Part shown: positions 1-15,689 of the stretch, piece by piece
Layout: every line of letters begins with the position of its first letter
Numbering within the stretch: the first letter of the stretch is position 1
Assembly (NCBI GenBank): GCA_943787435.1
Contig: CALSMK010000021.1
Coordinates: 62,001-126,000 of the forward strand
Origin: an uncultured Flavobacteriales bacterium
Lineage (GTDB): Bacteria; Bacteroidota; Bacteroidia; Flavobacteriales_D; Sanyastnellaceae
Direction: 5' to 3'
DNA length: 64,000 bases
Made by a program: the position numbers and the translations under genes
Notes under the pieces: model-generated
Databases searched by the model: none
Told to the model about the DNA's origin: nothing
Seen by the model: the letters and a program-made list of their open reading frames with translations, nothing else

Positions 1-2944
1 GTCCATCATCCTGCACAAGGAGGACATCAACCAGGCCGATTACGCCATCATCCACAACACGCTTCAGAAGGACCCTTCGAACAGCGAAAAGGAAGCGGTG
101 GAATACATCTACCGTCAATTGCGTAACGCTGAGCCGCCAGACATAGATACGGCCCGCGGTGTGATCGACAAGTTGTTCTTCTCTGAGCAGCGCTACGACC
201 TGGGCGAGGTTGGGCGTTTCCGCATCAACCGGAAGCTCGGAATCGACATGTCCGAAGAGTCACGCACGTTGACCAAGGACGACATCATCCTGATCATCAA
301 GTTCCTCATCGACCTGGTGAACTCGAAGTCTGATGTGGACGACATCGACCACTTGTCCAACCGTCGCATTCGTACGGTGGGCGAGCAGCTGCACAACCAG
401 TTCGGTGTCGGTTTGGCCCGTATGGCCCGGACCATTCGCGAGCGGATGAACGTTCGTGACAATGAGGTCTTTACGCCAACGGACTTGATCAACGCCAAGA
501 CATTGAGCTCGGTGATCAATTCGTTCTTCGGAACGAACCAGCTGAGTCAGTTCATGGACCAGACCAACCCGTTGAGCGAGGTGACGCACAAGCGACGCAT
601 CTCTGCACTCGGACCAGGTGGTCTGTCCCGTGAGCGCGCTGGCTTTGAGGTGCGAGACGTTCACTACACCCACTACGGCCGTCTCTGCACCATTGAGACG
701 CCTGAAGGACCGAACATTGGTTTGATCAGTTCACTCTGCGTTTACGCCAAAGTGAACCGCCTTGGATTCATCGAGACTCCATACCGTGAAGTCAACGAAG
801 GCGTAGCCAGAGTTGGTGGTGAAGGCATTTCTTACCTGTCTGCAGAAGAGGAGGACAGCGCCATCATCGCTCAGGCGACGGTGGGACTGAACGACGATGG
901 AACGTTCAAGAACGACATCATCAAGGCCCGTCTTCAAGGTGACTTCCCACTTGTGGCTCCAACGGAGATCAAGTATGTGGACGTGGCTCCAAACCAGATT
1001 GCTTCGATTGCTGCTTCATTGATTCCTTTCCTGGAGAATGACGACGCCAACCGTGCTCTGATGGGATCGAACATGATGCGTCAGGCCGTGCCTTTGATGC
1101 GCCCCAACAGCCCAATTGTGGGCACGGGTCTCGAGAGCCAAGTGGCCCGCGACAGCCGTGTGTTGGTGACAGCAGAAGGAGACGGAGTGGTGGAATACGT
1201 GGACGGAAATGAAATCCACATCCGCTACCAAATGGATGAGAACGACCGCCTCGTGTCTTTCGAGGAGGACGTGAAAGTCTATGACATCACCAAGTTTGCG
1301 AAGACCAACCAAGGCACCTGCATCAACCTCAAGCCCATCGTGTCGAAAGGCATGCGTGTGGAGCGAGGTGACATCATGGTGGAAGGGTACTCTACACAAA
1401 GCGGAGAGCTCGCCTTGGGTCAGAACATGAAGGTGGCATTCATGCCTTGGAAGGGTTACAACTTCGAGGACGCGATTGTGATCTCTGACCGTGTGGTTCG
1501 CGAGGACGTGTTCACTTCACTTCACGTGACCGAGTACAGCTTGGAGGTTCGCGACACCAAACGCGGACAGGAGGAGCTGACCGCGGACATTCCAAACGTG
1601 AGTGAGGAGGCCACCAAGGACCTCGACGAGAATGGATTGATTCGCATTGGCGCCCATGTGGGAGCCGGCGACATTCTGATCGGCAAAATCACACCGAAAG
1701 GAGAAAGCGATCCGAGTCCAGAGGAGAAGTTGCTTCGTGCCATCTTCGGAGACAAAGCTGGCGATGTGAAGGATGCATCTTTGAAGCTCGGTCCAAGCGC
1801 CACGGGTGTGGTGATCGACAAGATGTTGTTCTCTCGCATGGTCAAGGACCGCAAATCAAAGGCGGCTGACAAGGCCATCTTGGAGACCATCGACGGCGAA
1901 TTCGATAAGGAAGCTGCGGTGCTTCGCAAGAGTCTGGTGGAGAAGCTGATGAAGATCATCGGTGGAAAGACCTCACAAGGCGTGATGAACTACTACAAGG
2001 AGGTTCAAATCAAGAAGGGCGTCAAGTTTACGCAACGCGCTTTGCAGACTTTGGACTTCAGCATCGTCAACACCGACGGTTGGACGCGCGACGAGGACAA
2101 CAATCGTCTGGTCAAGCGTGTGGTTCACAACTACAACCTCAAGTACAACGACCTGCTCGGTACGTTCAAGCGGAAGAAGTTCCAAGTCACCGTGGGTGAT
2201 GAGCTTCCTGCTGGCATTGTGAAACTCGCCAAGGTCTTTGTGGCCAACAAGCGCAAGCTGAAGGTGGGTGACAAGATGGCTGGACGTCACGGAAACAAGG
2301 GAATCGTTGCACGGATTGTGCGCAAGGAAGACATGCCATTCCTCGAGGATGGATCTCCTGTGGACATCGTGCTCAACCCGCTGGGTGTACCCTCGCGTAT
2401 GAACCTCGGTCAGATCTACGAAACTGTTCTCGGATGGGCAGGTGAGAAGCTCGGCATGAAGTTCGCAACGCCCATTTTTGACGGAGCAAGCCTCGACGAC
2501 ATCACCGGATACACCGAAAAGGCCAACGTGCCCAGCTTTGGTGTGACCCACTTGTATGACGGAGAAACGGGTGAGCGTTTTGACCAACCAGCCACGGTCG
2601 GTGTGATCTACATGATCAAGCTGAGCCACATGGTGGATGACAAGATGCACGCCCGTTCCATCGGTCCTTACAGCCTCATTACCCAGCAGCCGTTGGGTGG
2701 TAAGGCGCAGTTCGGTGGACAGCGTTTTGGAGAGATGGAAGTGTGGGCCCTTGAAGCTTTCGGTGCTTCACACATCCTTCAAGAGATCCTCACAGTCAAG
2801 TCGGACGACGTGGTCGGACGTGCCAAGACTTACGAGGCCATTGTGAAAGGAGACCCCATGCCCACCCCAGGCATTCCGGAATCCTTCAACGTGCTGATGC
2901 ACGAGTTGCGCGGATTGGGATTAACCGTGGCCCTCGAGGCCTGA
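1..2944 (+). CDS. rpoB: DNA-directed RNA polymerase beta subunit, 5'-truncated by window edge
   Basis: Catalytic beta subunit of RNA polymerase. The frame is already open at base 2 and runs without interruption to TGA at 2942-2944, so about 980 codons are visible and the N-terminal part lies outside. Visible hallmarks are the rifampicin-region residues [12 protein letters not shown] and [13 protein letters not shown], the [22 protein letters not shown] stretch (written here as two parts of one block near 660-730), and the C-terminal [18 protein letters not shown] block. The next gene is rpoC after 36 bases, the usual rpoBC order. The first in-frame ATG at 98 is internal and not a start. This part of the window is free of frame breaks. 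Confidence 0.98.
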   Translation, partial: SIILHKEDINQADYAIIHNTLQKDPSNSEKEAVEYIYRQLRNAEPPDIDTARGVIDKLFFSEQRYDLGEVGRFRINRKLGIDMSEESRTLTKDDIILIIKFLIDLVNSKSDVDDIDHLSNRRIRTVGEQLHNQFGVGLARMARTIRERMNVRDNEVFTPTDLINAKTLSSVINSFFGTNQLSQFMDQTNPLSEVTHKRRISALGPGGLSRERAGFEVRDVHYTHYGRLCTIETPEGPNIGLISSLCVYAKVNRLGFIETPYREVNEGVARVGGEGISYLSAEEEDSAIIAQATVGLNDDGTFKNDIIKARLQGDFPLVAPTEIKYVDVAPNQIASIAASLIPFLENDDANRALMGSNMMRQAVPLMRPNSPIVGTGLESQVARDSRVLVTAEGDGVVEYVDGNEIHIRYQMDENDRLVSFEEDVKVYDITKFAKTNQGTCINLKPIVSKGMRVERGDIMVEGYSTQSGELALGQNMKVAFMPWKGYNFEDAIVISDRVVREDVFTSLHVTEYSLEVRDTKRGQEELTADIPNVSEEATKDLDENGLIRIGAHVGAGDILIGKITPKGESDPSPEEKLLRAIFGDKAGDVKDASLKLGPSATGVVIDKMLFSRMVKDRKSKAADKAILETIDGEFDKEAAVLRKSLVEKLMKIIGGKTSQGVMNYYKEVQIKKGVKFTQRALQTLDFSIVNTDGWTRDEDNNRLVKRVVHNYNLKYNDLLGTFKRKKFQVTVGDELPAGIVKLAKVFVANKRKLKVGDKMAGRHGNKGIVARIVRKEDMPFLEDGSPVDIVLNPLGVPSRMNLGQIYETVLGWAGEKLGMKFATPIFDGASLDDITGYTEKANVPSFGVTHLYDGETGERFDQPATVGVIYMIKLSHMVDDKMHARSIGPYSLITQQPLGGKAQFGGQRFGEMEVWALEAFGASHILQEILTVKSDDVVGRAKTYEAIVKGDPMPTPGIPESFNVLMHELRGLGLTVALEA

Positions 2945-2980
2945 GTTGCTCCTGCTTGAACCCATTGATCTTCACCTAAG

Positions 2981-7418
<4,438 letters not shown>

Positions 7419-7436
7419 TGAGCATGGCAGCATCGG

Positions 7437-8877
7437 TCAGGTCAGACCCGCTGGTGGGCGCGGGCCCGTGTAGCCGAACAGCCGGTTTCGCTTGATGATC
7501 CGGTCCACTTGCTGTGGGACCATGTCCTCCCAGCCTGGTTCTTCGGCCGCGAATCATCCTCAAGACTTCACGCTGAAGATGTCGAGCAGGGACAGGTCGT
7601 CGAGTTGGATGTCCGTGATGCGCTTGTTGAACAGCAGATAGTCGTAAAGCGGCTTGATTCGCGGGTGAATCGGAGCATTGTCTGTGCGAATGAGTACGTC
7701 ATTCTTGGCATCGTGCCATGGATAAGCATACACCTTCAGGTCTCTGCTGAACATGATGCCAAAGGCTTCGAGAATGCCGCCGTTGAGGTCGCGGTAGTAA
7801 CGCTCATTGAACAGGTCCATCATCGCGTTGCCGCCCATGATGACCCCCATGCGCCGCTTGGTATACCGCGAGAAGTACTCAATCAGCTTGTAGTACTCCT
7901 GGTAGTTGGAGATGAGCACCGTTTGTCCCAAGGAACACAGGATGTCCGCCCGATCCAAGAAGTCTTTTTCGTCAATGTCTCCCTCTGCCTTGAGGTTGTT
8001 CAAGCGTGATTTCGAAGAGCAATTGAATCTTGTCCTCTTCGACCCGGTTTTCCTCGCTTGAACATGGCCAGTCCCCGTTGGGTCATGTCCAGGTTGACCT
8101 TGCGTGACCGGCCTGAAACTTCCGCGGATGGCCAGGATGTTCTTCTTGTACAGCACATCGGCCGCCTGCAAGTTGCGGCCGTCCGGAGAGAAAGATGACC
8201 GCATCGGTCATCCCGTGCTTCACCAGTTGCAGAGAAAGCAACGGTTGTCGACCCCGGCGAAGTCGGGCCCGTTCATTTGAATGGTGTCGATCTCAATGCG
8301 GTCCTTGTCGAGCTCGTCGTACAGGCTCTGCAGCAGGTCGTTGGGTTGCTTGAACAGAAAGTGGCAACCGTAGATCAGGTTCACACCCAAGGATGCCAAT
8401 GGTGGCATGCTGCAGAAGCGCATCGGGCTCGTGGAAACGGGCGTGAAGGATGATCGTGTTCGGCGTCTTGTTGGGGGCCGTTTGAAAGCGCACACCAAAC
8501 CAACCGTGGCCTTCTATGGTCTTGTGGTAGTTGATCGTGGCCACCGTGTTGGCAAACGCAAAGAACTTCTTGGAGGGGTGCTTCTCACGGGGTAGGCGCT
8601 CCTCACACAAGCGGTACTCGTGGTCAAGCATCTTTTGAACCCGGGCTCGCAGACGTAACGCCCTGACTTCTCAATGCCGTAGATGGCATCGCTGAAGTCC
8701 TTGTCGTAAGCGCTGATGGTTTTGGCAATGGTGCCACTGGCACCGCCCGGCCCTGAAAAAATGACGGACCACTTCCTGACCGGCCCCGATCTCGGCAAAC
8801 GTGCCGTAGAGATCGTGGTTCATGTTGATCCGAAGGGCCTTTTGTTTGGCCGAGAGAACGACACGGTTGCTTTCCAC
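7437..8877 (-). CDS. Conserved Bacteroidota protein of ~480 codons, function uncertain; frame broken about seven times
   Basis: Reassembling the minus strand across frames gives a continuous protein that starts METNR-like (MESNRVVLSAKQKALRIN) at 8877 and ends near LFGYTG with TGA at 7437-7439. Recognisable blocks are YGTFAEIGAGQEVVRHFFRAG, ASGTIAKTISAYDKDFSDA, KKFFAFANTVATINY, GHGWFGVRFQT, the LNNLKAEGDIDEKDF block and VLISNYQEYYKLIEYFSRY. I recall this family as widespread and about 480 residues long in Bacteroidota. It is often auto-labelled TonB-dependent receptor or nicotinate-nucleotide adenylyltransferase; I see no barrel, signal peptide or HxGH motif to support either name. The density of frame breaks is among the highest in the window. 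Errors are more likely than decay because conserved blocks are undamaged. Confidence 0.75.
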
Positions 8878-8944
8878 GTTTCCAGAAGAATGGTGTGTTA
8901 TAAAGGTACTGACCCCAGACCATAACCCCCGAACGCCCCCGAAT

Positions 8945-8952
8945 TAACTTTG
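8945..8952 (+). promoter_or_regulatory. Promoter -7 element TAACTTTG
   Basis: Perfect match to the Bacteroidota -7 consensus TAnnTTTG, ending 7 bases before the ATG at 8960. No clear TTTG -33 partner is visible. The closeness implies a very short or absent 5' leader. Confidence 0.45.
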
Positions 8953-8959
8953 GAACTTC

Positions 8960-9750
8960 ATGGGCGTAAAACTTACCCTTCTCGGCACAGGCACTTCGCA
9001 AGGGGTTCCCGTCATCGCCTGTGACTGCCCAGTCTGCGCTTCTGAAGATGTCCGTGATCGCGATTGCGGTCCAGCGTGCTGTTCGAAGTAGAGGGGGAGG
9101 ATGCCCCAGAAGGGAAGAGGACCTTTGTGGTGGACACGGGTCCAGATTTTCGGCAGCAGATGCTCAGGGCCCAGGTCCAATCCTTGGATGCGGTGCTGTT
9201 CACGCACGAACACAAAGACCATGTGGCTGGATTGGATGACGTTCGGGCGTTCAACTTCAGGCAAAAGAGAGACATGGATGTCCATGCCCATGAGCGGGTT
9301 CAAGCGGCATTGAGGCGGGAGTTTGAGTACATCTTCGCCGACGACCCTTATCCAGGTGTGCCGCGCGTGCGGATGCATGGGTTGGACGGAACACCCTTAA
9401 CCATCGGGGGTGTTCATGTCGTGCCCTTGCCTGTGAAACACTACAAACTGCCCGTTTTTGGATTCAGGATTGGAGCTGTCGCGTATATCACCGATGCCAA
9501 TGCTTTCGAGCCCGAGACTTGGGAGCGTTTGGAAGGAACTGAAGTCCTGGTGCTCAATGCCCTCAGGAAAGAAAAACACATCAGCCATTTCAACTTGGAT
9601 GAAGCGCTCGAAGTCATCGCCAAAGTCAAGCCCAAAGTGGCCTACTTGACCCACATCAGTCATCTCCTGGGTCGGCATGCCGATGTGGAGGCTCAGCTCC
9701 CAGACGGGGTGTTCCTGGGCGAAGATGGCTTGACCATTTCTGCATCATGA
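8960..9750 (+). CDS. MBL-fold metallo-hydrolase (PhnP-like), one frame break
   Basis: Metallo-beta-lactamase-fold hydrolase of the family that includes cyclic phosphodiesterases. From ATG 8960 the protein begins MGVKLTLLGTGTSQGVPVIAC with CDCPVC, a typical start for this family. The frame changes near 9061 (one base apparently missing), then runs to TGA 9748-9750. The metal-binding motif THEHKDHVAGLDD is near 9208-9245, followed by VKHYKLPVFGFRIG, DANAF and THISHLLG. Length about 263 residues is normal. The stop overlaps the next start as ATGA, suggesting translational coupling. Substrate cannot be told from sequence. Confidence 0.85.
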
Positions 9751-10673
9751 GCCGGTTGCTTTACCATGTTTTGGTGTCTCCATTGGGTCGTCTGCCCCAT
9801 GGAGTGCTGTATCTCTTGGCCGATGTTTTGGCCGTGCTCATTTGGTGGAGTGGGTATCGCAAGAAAGTGGTGCTGTCCAACTTGGAACGGGCATTTCCCG
9901 ATGAAGATCAGGCCTGGCGAAAGAGGACGGCCAAGGCGTTTTTCACCCACTTGGCCGAGGTTCTGGTGGAGTCCATTCGACATTTTCACGCCAGTGAGAC
10001 CGAGCTGCTCAAGCGCTATCATCATGTCAATCCCGAAGTGCTCGAGCCGTTTTTGAATCGCGCACCGGGTGTGTTGTTGTCCTGCGGTCATTACGGAAAT
10101 TGGGAGCGCTATGCGGTCACAGCAGGGGCATCCCTTCCCATGCCGGTCATGGGCGTGTACAAGCCGCTGTCCAATTCCTTTTATGACCAGCTCATTTTGG
10201 AGACCCGAGGAAAGTTTGGAACGGAGTTGGTCCCCATGAAGCGAGTTTCCTCATGGATGTTGGAAGAGGCGGGCCGTGCCAAAGCCGTCACTTTGGCGGT
10301 GGACCAGCGTCCGCTTGACCCCAAAAAGGCATGGTGGATGAATTGGATGGGGCAGGAGACGGCCATGCACTTCGGCCTGGAGGCGTTTGCCCGAAAAATG
10401 GACATGCCGGTGGTCTTTTTTCGTGTCCAGAAGGCCAAAGGCAAGCCGAGGGGACATTGGGAAGTCCATTATGATTTGATCACAGATGCACCCAAGACTT
10501 GGCCAAAAGGGGCATTGCTCAAGGCCACTTACAACCGCCTTGAGGATCAAATCCGCGAAGCCCCCGCACATTGGCTTTGGTCCCATACACGCTGGAAGCA
10601 CCAGCGTCCGGAGGGGGTTCCCCTTCATGACGTAGAAGTCCCAAAGACAGAGGTGTCACAACCTGCATCATGA
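9747..10673 (+). CDS. Lysophospholipid/lipid A acyltransferase family protein (LpxL/HtrB-like)
   Basis: Membrane-associated acyltransferase of the LpxL/HtrB family, 308 residues. It has an N-terminal hydrophobic segment (residues about 1-35), the HYGNWE block near residue 113 that carries the HX4D/E-type catalytic motif of this family, and the VDQRP segment near residue 190. Bacteroidota members are thought to acylate lipid A or related lipids at the inner membrane. Both ends overlap neighbours by four bases (ATGA at 9747 and 10670), so it lies inside a tight three-gene cluster with an MBL hydrolase and rarA. The gene is intact. The acyl donor and acceptor are not determined. Confidence 0.87.
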   Translation: MSRLLYHVLVSPLGRLPHGVLYLLADVLAVLIWWSGYRKKVVLSNLERAFPDEDQAWRKRTAKAFFTHLAEVLVESIRHFHASETELLKRYHHVNPEVLEPFLNRAPGVLLSCGHYGNWERYAVTAGASLPMPVMGVYKPLSNSFYDQLILETRGKFGTELVPMKRVSSWMLEEAGRAKAVTLAVDQRPLDPKKAWWMNWMGQETAMHFGLEAFARKMDMPVVFFRVQKAKGKPRGHWEVHYDLITDAPKTWPKGALLKATYNRLEDQIREAPAHWLWSHTRWKHQRPEGVPLHDVEVPKTEVSQPAS

Positions 10674-11998
10674 GCATTGCACCCCAGACCGACGCGCCAT
10701 TGGCAGAGCGCATGCGCCCCCGCACGCTCGAAGACTACGTGGGGCAGTCTCATTTGGTGGGGCCAGAGGCCACTTTGCGCAGGGCCTTGTCTGCTGGTCA
10801 ATTGCCATCCATGATTTTGTGGGGCCCTCCCGGGGTTGGCAAGACCACTTTGGCCCGCTTGATGGCCGAGGCGACGGGGCGACCTTTTCATCAGCTCAGC
10901 GCGATTCGCAGTGGCGTGAAGGAAGTGCGTCAAGTCATCGACAGCGCTGAACGTCAGGGAATGTTCAGCACCCGTGCCGTGTTGTTTATCGATGAGATTC
11001 ATCGGTTTTCTAAGTCACAACAAGACAGCTTACTCGGCGCAGTAGAAAGAGGTTCTGTGACCCTCATTGGGGCCACCACAGAGAACCCCAGCTTTGAGGT
11101 GATTCCTGCGCTTCTGTCCCGAAGTCAGGTTTATGTGCTGGAGGCTTTCGGACGCCAAGAGTTGGAAGCTTTGGTCCACAGGGCGCTGGGGCAAGATGCT
11201 TGGCTTCAGCACCACAAAGTGAAGGTGTCGCAATGGGATGCACTGCTCCGAGCGAGCGGGGGCGATGGGCGAAGGTTGTTGAACGTGCTCGAATTGGTTG
11301 TCGCGGGAGCGGCCTCCGAAAGGGCGGAAATTGAAGCAGGGTCAGAATCAGGTTCAGAAGAAGAGGACATGGTGCTCGACGATGCATTGGTGTCCAGGTT
11401 CATCCAAGCCAACCTGTCCCGTTACGACAAAGCTGGGGACACGCATTTTGACATTGCCTCTGCGTTGATCAAATCCATTCGATCCAGCGATCCAGATGCG
11501 GCAGTGTATTGGTTGGCACGAATGATTGAGGGGGGAGAAGACCCCAAATTCATCGCGCGTCGTTTGCTCATCAGCGCCAGCGAGGACATCGGTCACGCGA
11601 ATCCGACCGCGCTTGTGCTGGCCAACGCCACATTTGATGCGGTCGAGCGGCTCGGTTATCCGGAATGCCGCATTCCACTGTCTCAGTGCGCCACCTACCT
11701 CGCTTCCAGCCCCAAATCAAACAGCGCCTATGCCGCCATTGGTTCCGCGCAACAAGCCGTGCAGCAGCATGGTGACTTGCCTGTTCCTATGCACTTGCGC
11801 AATGCCCCCACCAAGCTGATGAAAGAGCTCGGCCATGGTGATGGTTATCGCTATGACCACGATCACGGTGGATTCAGTGGCCAAGAAGGGCTTCCGGAGT
11901 CATTGATTGGCCAACGTTTCTTTTTTCCAGGCAACACCCCGCGAGAGCGAGGGCTCTCCGAATTTTTGCGCAGCCTTTGGGGCAGCAAAAAAGGTTGA
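10670..11998 (+). CDS. rarA: Replication-associated recombination protein A (AAA+ ATPase)
   Basis: RarA/MgsA-type AAA+ ATPase acting at stalled replication forks, 442 residues. Visible: Walker [14 protein letters not shown] near residue 48, Walker [15 protein letters not shown] near 104, sensor-1 [11 protein letters not shown] near 128, and the C-terminal tetramerisation part with [22 protein letters not shown], a hallmark of this family. An acidic insert (about residues 220-235, SESGSEEED) separates the ATPase and C-terminal parts and looks lineage-specific. The start overlaps the upstream acyltransferase stop by four bases. Confidence 0.95.
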   Translation: MSIAPQTDAPLAERMRPRTLEDYVGQSHLVGPEATLRRALSAGQLPSMILWGPPGVGKTTLARLMAEATGRPFHQLSAIRSGVKEVRQVIDSAERQGMFSTRAVLFIDEIHRFSKSQQDSLLGAVERGSVTLIGATTENPSFEVIPALLSRSQVYVLEAFGRQELEALVHRALGQDAWLQHHKVKVSQWDALLRASGGDGRRLLNVLELVVAGAASERAEIEAGSESGSEEEDMVLDDALVSRFIQANLSRYDKAGDTHFDIASALIKSIRSSDPDAAVYWLARMIEGGEDPKFIARRLLISASEDIGHANPTALVLANATFDAVERLGYPECRIPLSQCATYLASSPKSNSAYAAIGSAQQAVQQHGDLPVPMHLRNAPTKLMKELGHGDGYRYDHDHGGFSGQEGLPESLIGQRFFFPGNTPRERGLSEFLRSLWGSKKG

Positions 11999-12079
11999 CT
12001 ATCAGGGGGTTCTGTGCAATGGGCTTCAGAATCATGGCGTAAAGTGGGAGGGGGGTGTAACCTTCGATTATCGCATGCG

Positions 12080-12087
12080 TATCTTTG
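12080..12087 (+). promoter_or_regulatory. Promoter -7 element TATCTTTG for tRNA-Thr
   Basis: Perfect TAnnTTTG match 33 bases before the tRNA 5' end. No convincing -33 TTTG is seen at the expected distance. Confidence 0.55.
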
Positions 12088-12120
12088 CCGCCCCGTCGCC
12101 GCAGAGCGGTGATGCAACAG

Positions 12121-12195
<75 letters not shown>

Positions 12196-12196
<1 letters not shown>

Positions 12197-12223
12197 AAAA
12201 GCCCCTCGAAGGAGGGGCTTTTT
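12196..12223 (+). terminator. Rho-independent terminator after tRNA-Thr
   Basis: GCCCCTC/GAGGGGC stem (7 bp, extendable through the flanking A and T runs) with a GAAG loop, then five T. It begins directly at the tRNA 3' end. Confidence 0.9.
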
Positions 12224-12311
12224 CATGCTCAGGATTTGATGTCAACGCCGATGGGGCGAGGGGCCAAAAGTCGGTTGGCCAGGGCATGCGCGATTCAGCC
12301 AACGACATGGG

Positions 12312-12693
12312 TCAATAGGACCGCCGATTGCGCTTTCGTTTAAAGAGGTTGCCCACTTTGTTGGCGGCCCGTTTTGGCCATGGAATGGGGTGCTTGGATT
12401 GAAAGATGCCCTTGTACCAAGCGTCTGGACCGCCACCACTTGCGCATTCGCTTGGCGGCGCGACGCTGTTTTCTCCACCTCTTGCGGGTGGCCCCATCTT
12501 GGGCTTTCCAATGTTGTTTTCGGCCCGCCTTGAATGCGGCGTTTTCGGCTTTTGCTCGCTCTTGCTTTTTCTGGACCTGAACCTTGCGCTGTCGCTTGGA
12601 AGACTGGGATCGGTCACGCTGTGCCTCCGCATCCACTGTGCAGAGCAGGAGAACCAACCCGAGTGCGAACTTCACGTAAAGACGAAGCGTCAT
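12312..12693 (-). CDS. Small secreted Arg/Lys-rich protein, one frame break
   Basis: No assigned function. ATG at 12693 opens a signal peptide (MTLRLYVKFALGLVLLLC, cleavage probably after DAEA), followed by a very basic, helical region rich in K, R and Q (KRQRKVQVQKKQERAKAEN, HWKAQDGATRKRWRKQ). Near 12415-12425 the frame must shift for the ending WYKGIFQSKHPIPWPKRAA and a KRKRNRR tail, which resembles the C-termini of small basic Bacteroidota proteins I have seen described only as hypothetical. It starts 13 bases after the subtilase stop, so it probably shares that operon. About 127 residues. Confidence 0.6.
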
Positions 12694-12706
12694 GCCAGCA
12701 AGAACG

Positions 12707-14481
12707 TCATTCCACCACAAACCTTGCATGGAGCAAGGGACGGTTGCTCCCTTCTTCTTCAGGAACACCACGGACCAAAAGCAAGTAGCTTCCGGTGGCC
12801 AACTGTTGTGTGCTCAGGTTGAGGGTGCTCAAAATCTCCTTTCCACGTTCCATCATGCCTTCAGCAATCCACCTGCCGGATGCGTCGCGGAGGGTCCATT
12901 CCAAGGGGCTGTTTGGCGCCTGAAGAAGGGCGGGTTCGCGGATGACCACACGAAGGTTTTGGCTTCCCGACGGCACTGGGTTGGGGTACACCAGCATGTC
13001 TGCGCCTCCGCTCAGGGGTTCCGAGCCACCCAGAATCATGTGCGCTTCCCACAAGTCAGGAATGCCATACCCACGCGTGGTGTCGGGGTTGGCCCATTGA
13101 GAAGCGGATTCCAAGAGCGCACGCCGAATTTCCCACGCCGAGGCTTCTGGGTGGGCGCCCCACAGGCTGGTGGCCGCGCCGCACAAAATGGGGGATGAAA
13201 AGGATGTGCCGTTGCCCGTTCGGATGGAGCCATCTGGGTGGATGTATGCCGCATCGCGTCCAACCGCGCACAAATCGGGCTTGATGCGGCCATCGGCCGT
13301 GGGGCCGTAGCTGCTAAAGCTCGCGTGTTGGCCAGAAGCGTCGACAGCACCGACAGCGATCACGCTGTCCCCATCCGCAGGAGCTGTGATTTTCTGCCAA
13401 GGGCTGTTCCCGCTGTTGCCGGCAGAATTGAAGACCAGCATCCCTTTGGACGCTGCGATGTCCGAAGCCTGAGTGATGCGAAAGGTGTCCCCGTCCAACT
13501 CGTCCAGCAAATGGTGGGAGGTGGTGTCATCGAAGAGGGAATAGCCCAAGGATGTGTTCAATACATCACACCCCATGCTGTCGGCGCGTTCCGCAGCCGC
13601 TACCCAATGGTACTCCTCGACCAAATTTTCCCAACCGACATCCTCGGTGCGAAACAGCACATAGGAGGCGTCGCGGCGCGCTTCCCCGAAAGTGCTGACC
13701 TCCTGGGGTGTCCAAGTGCCCTGCCATGGTCGACAACACCATTGCGCCATGGGCGTGCTCGGAATAAATGAAAGGGAGATATGGCGCCTCCGTTGGGGAA
13801 GTTGCCGCCGATTTGGATTCGGTTCTCTTGAATCGCCCTTTGCATGGCAGGGTTGGTGTCAACACGATCAAACCCACTGTCCAACACACCGACCATCATG
13901 CCCTGGCCTTGGTGTCCCAGTCCATGCACCAGGTCCAGCCTCAATTGCCGGGTTTGCGCCCAAGCCATTCCATAACCTTCGGGACCGCTCATGTCAGAGG
14001 CTTCAATGGTCCGTCGGTGCCGGGGAATTGCGGGGGCTGGCCTTGGATTTTGGAACCACGACGTTCTGCGGACTTGAACCACACCACTCAGGTTTGCAAT
14101 GTCTTGAAGGATGATGGCGATGGCCGCTGAGTCAGCCAATGTTGTATCCAATTGAACCACAATGCCATTGAACCACTTGCTGGAATGCAGCCACTGGACG
14201 GGCTGGCCTTCGTCGGTTTCTCCAATGGCCAGCACCTCGGCAATGCGGGCAGGCGAAACGGGGAGGTCGGTGGAGTCGAGTGCAATGCCTTGACGTGTTC
14301 TTCGCGCCAAAGCCCGCTCGGAAAGAATTTGCAAGCCCGCATTGGGGGCATTCAAGTCCACCCCGCATCCCACCTTGTCTTGGAATCCCACCCAGTGGTG
14401 ATTGGGCGCGATTTGGGCAAGGGTGGCAGCGGAAGGGCCGAACAGCGCCGCAGCAAGAAGGTGAAGCCAGAGTCGATTCAC
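12707..14481 (-). CDS. Secreted S8 (subtilisin-like) serine peptidase with T9SS sorting domain, two frame breaks
   Basis: Exported protease of about 590 codons. A signal peptide (MNRLWLHLLAAALFG...TLAQ) begins at 14481. The catalytic triad is Asp in GVLDSGFD near residue 200, His in EHAHGAMVLSTMAG near 13730-13770, and Ser in GNGTSFSSPILCG near 13190; the oxyanion Asn is in FNSAGNSGNSPW. The His region sits between two frame changes at about 13775 and 13715, but all three residues are preserved. The C-terminus has a T9SS type A domain (LVYPNPVPSGSQNL ... LATGSYLLLV). The start overlaps the stop of the upstream MORN protein by four bases, so the two are probably co-translated. Confidence 0.88.
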
Positions 14482-15594
14482 TCTTCGGTGGATTGAAGGC
14501 GCCCAAGGGTCCAGCGTTCAGTGCGGATCAGTTCGCCCGATTCATCGAAGTAACGCCAGGTGCCATCTTTTACCCCGGCGGTGTATTCTCCCATTTCCTG
14601 CATGGGTTGGTTGTGGACTTCCCGGCGCAAGGGTTGTTGTTCGCCCGGCCGACGTCCTCCAGTGGGGGCCATTGGTGAGGAGTTTCCCTGTTCGGCAGGC
14701 ATCATGACCCACTCGCCCAAATCGTACCATGCCGTGAACGGACCGTCCAAATTGCCGTGGGCATAGCGCCCGACCCATTCCGGCCTTCCGCTGGGGTATT
14801 GAGAATCGAATTCCCCATTTTGGGGCTTTTCACTCACCAGACGTCCCTCCTCGTAAAGAACCAAAGACCGGACTTTTCCATTGGGGTTGAACGTCTTCCA
14901 TTCGCCCACGGGAATGTCGTTTTCGTAGGCCCCAGAGCTCAAGGGTTTGCCACCGTTTTGCATCACTTGAGTCGGACCATTTCTTTGGCCATTTTGCCAC
15001 ATTTCAAGGCCGCGTGGCAACCCTTCGCGGTCAAAGGCCCTCCACAACCCATCCTTGGCCCCCATGATGTATTGGCCCTCCTCGAGGACCTTTCCATTTC
15101 CATGGTAGGTGACCGTTGCGCCATCGAGGGTGTCTTTGCTGTAGTGTTCAATGACCCTGATTCTTCCTTTCGGGTCAAAAGCCTCCCATTTCCCTGACTT
15201 CCATTGGGTCCATTCGCCAGCGACTTGAACCGTTTCGTATTGCCCCTGATGAGAAACGCTTCCATCTTCTCGATACAGGATGGCCTTGGCGGCAGACACA
15301 TCGTCGAGGTGTTTGACTTCGCTCAAAACGCGCCCGTTTTCGCGGAAGAACGTGAAGTGGCCAGAGGGCTTCCCGTGGCTAAATGATCCGCTGTAGTAGA
15401 GCTTTCCGTTGGGGTATACCCGAATCCAACGCCCATCTTTGAGTCCATTGGAATCGGTGCGGTTGAAGTCTGAACCTGCTTGGCCATCGGGCCATTGGGT
15501 GGTGTCCGGGTCAGGCGGGCTGTGAGGTCCGCAGGGCCAAAGCCAGCACTGGCCAGCACGGCCAACTGAGGAGGAGGAGGAGTCGAAAACGCAT
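14478..15594 (-). CDS. Secreted MORN-type repeat protein (YwqK-like), one frame break
   Basis: About 370 residues. ATG 15594 gives a signal peptide (MRFRLLLLLSWPCWPVLALA). A frame change near 15515-15535 then leads into PDPDTTQWPDGQAG and at least eight MORN-2-like repeats of about 23 residues with the pattern DGxWxxYxxNGKxxxxGxY, for example KDGRWIRVYPNGKLYYSG and VKDGTWRYFDESGELI. Databases often call such proteins YwqK-family antitoxins; nothing here supports a toxin-antitoxin role, and the signal peptide argues for an envelope or exported location. It heads an operon with a secreted subtilase and a basic peptide and is divergent from mdh. Confidence 0.75.
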
Positions 15595-15650
15595 CTTGCA
15601 GGACCAAGTTGGGAACGAACGGCCAACCGAGCCGCAGTATTCCGCTCCCT

Positions 15651-15658
15651 TACTTTTG
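15651..15658 (+). promoter_or_regulatory. Promoter -7 element TACTTTTG for mdh
   Basis: Perfect TAnnTTTG match 31 bases before the mdh ATG, in the 95-base divergent gap. Confidence 0.5.
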
Positions 15659-15689
15659 CAGACCGATTCACCCAATCCCCATACACACC

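Noticed and set aside
12312..12822. Plus-strand short frames opposite the basic peptide gene
   Set aside because: They lack signal peptides or family motifs; the minus-strand reading gives a clear signal peptide and a basic tail consistent with operon context.
14478..15594. Toxin-antitoxin system based on the YwqK-like label of the MORN protein
   Set aside because: The protein has a signal peptide and its operon partners are a secreted protease and a secreted basic peptide. No cytoplasmic toxin-like gene is nearby.
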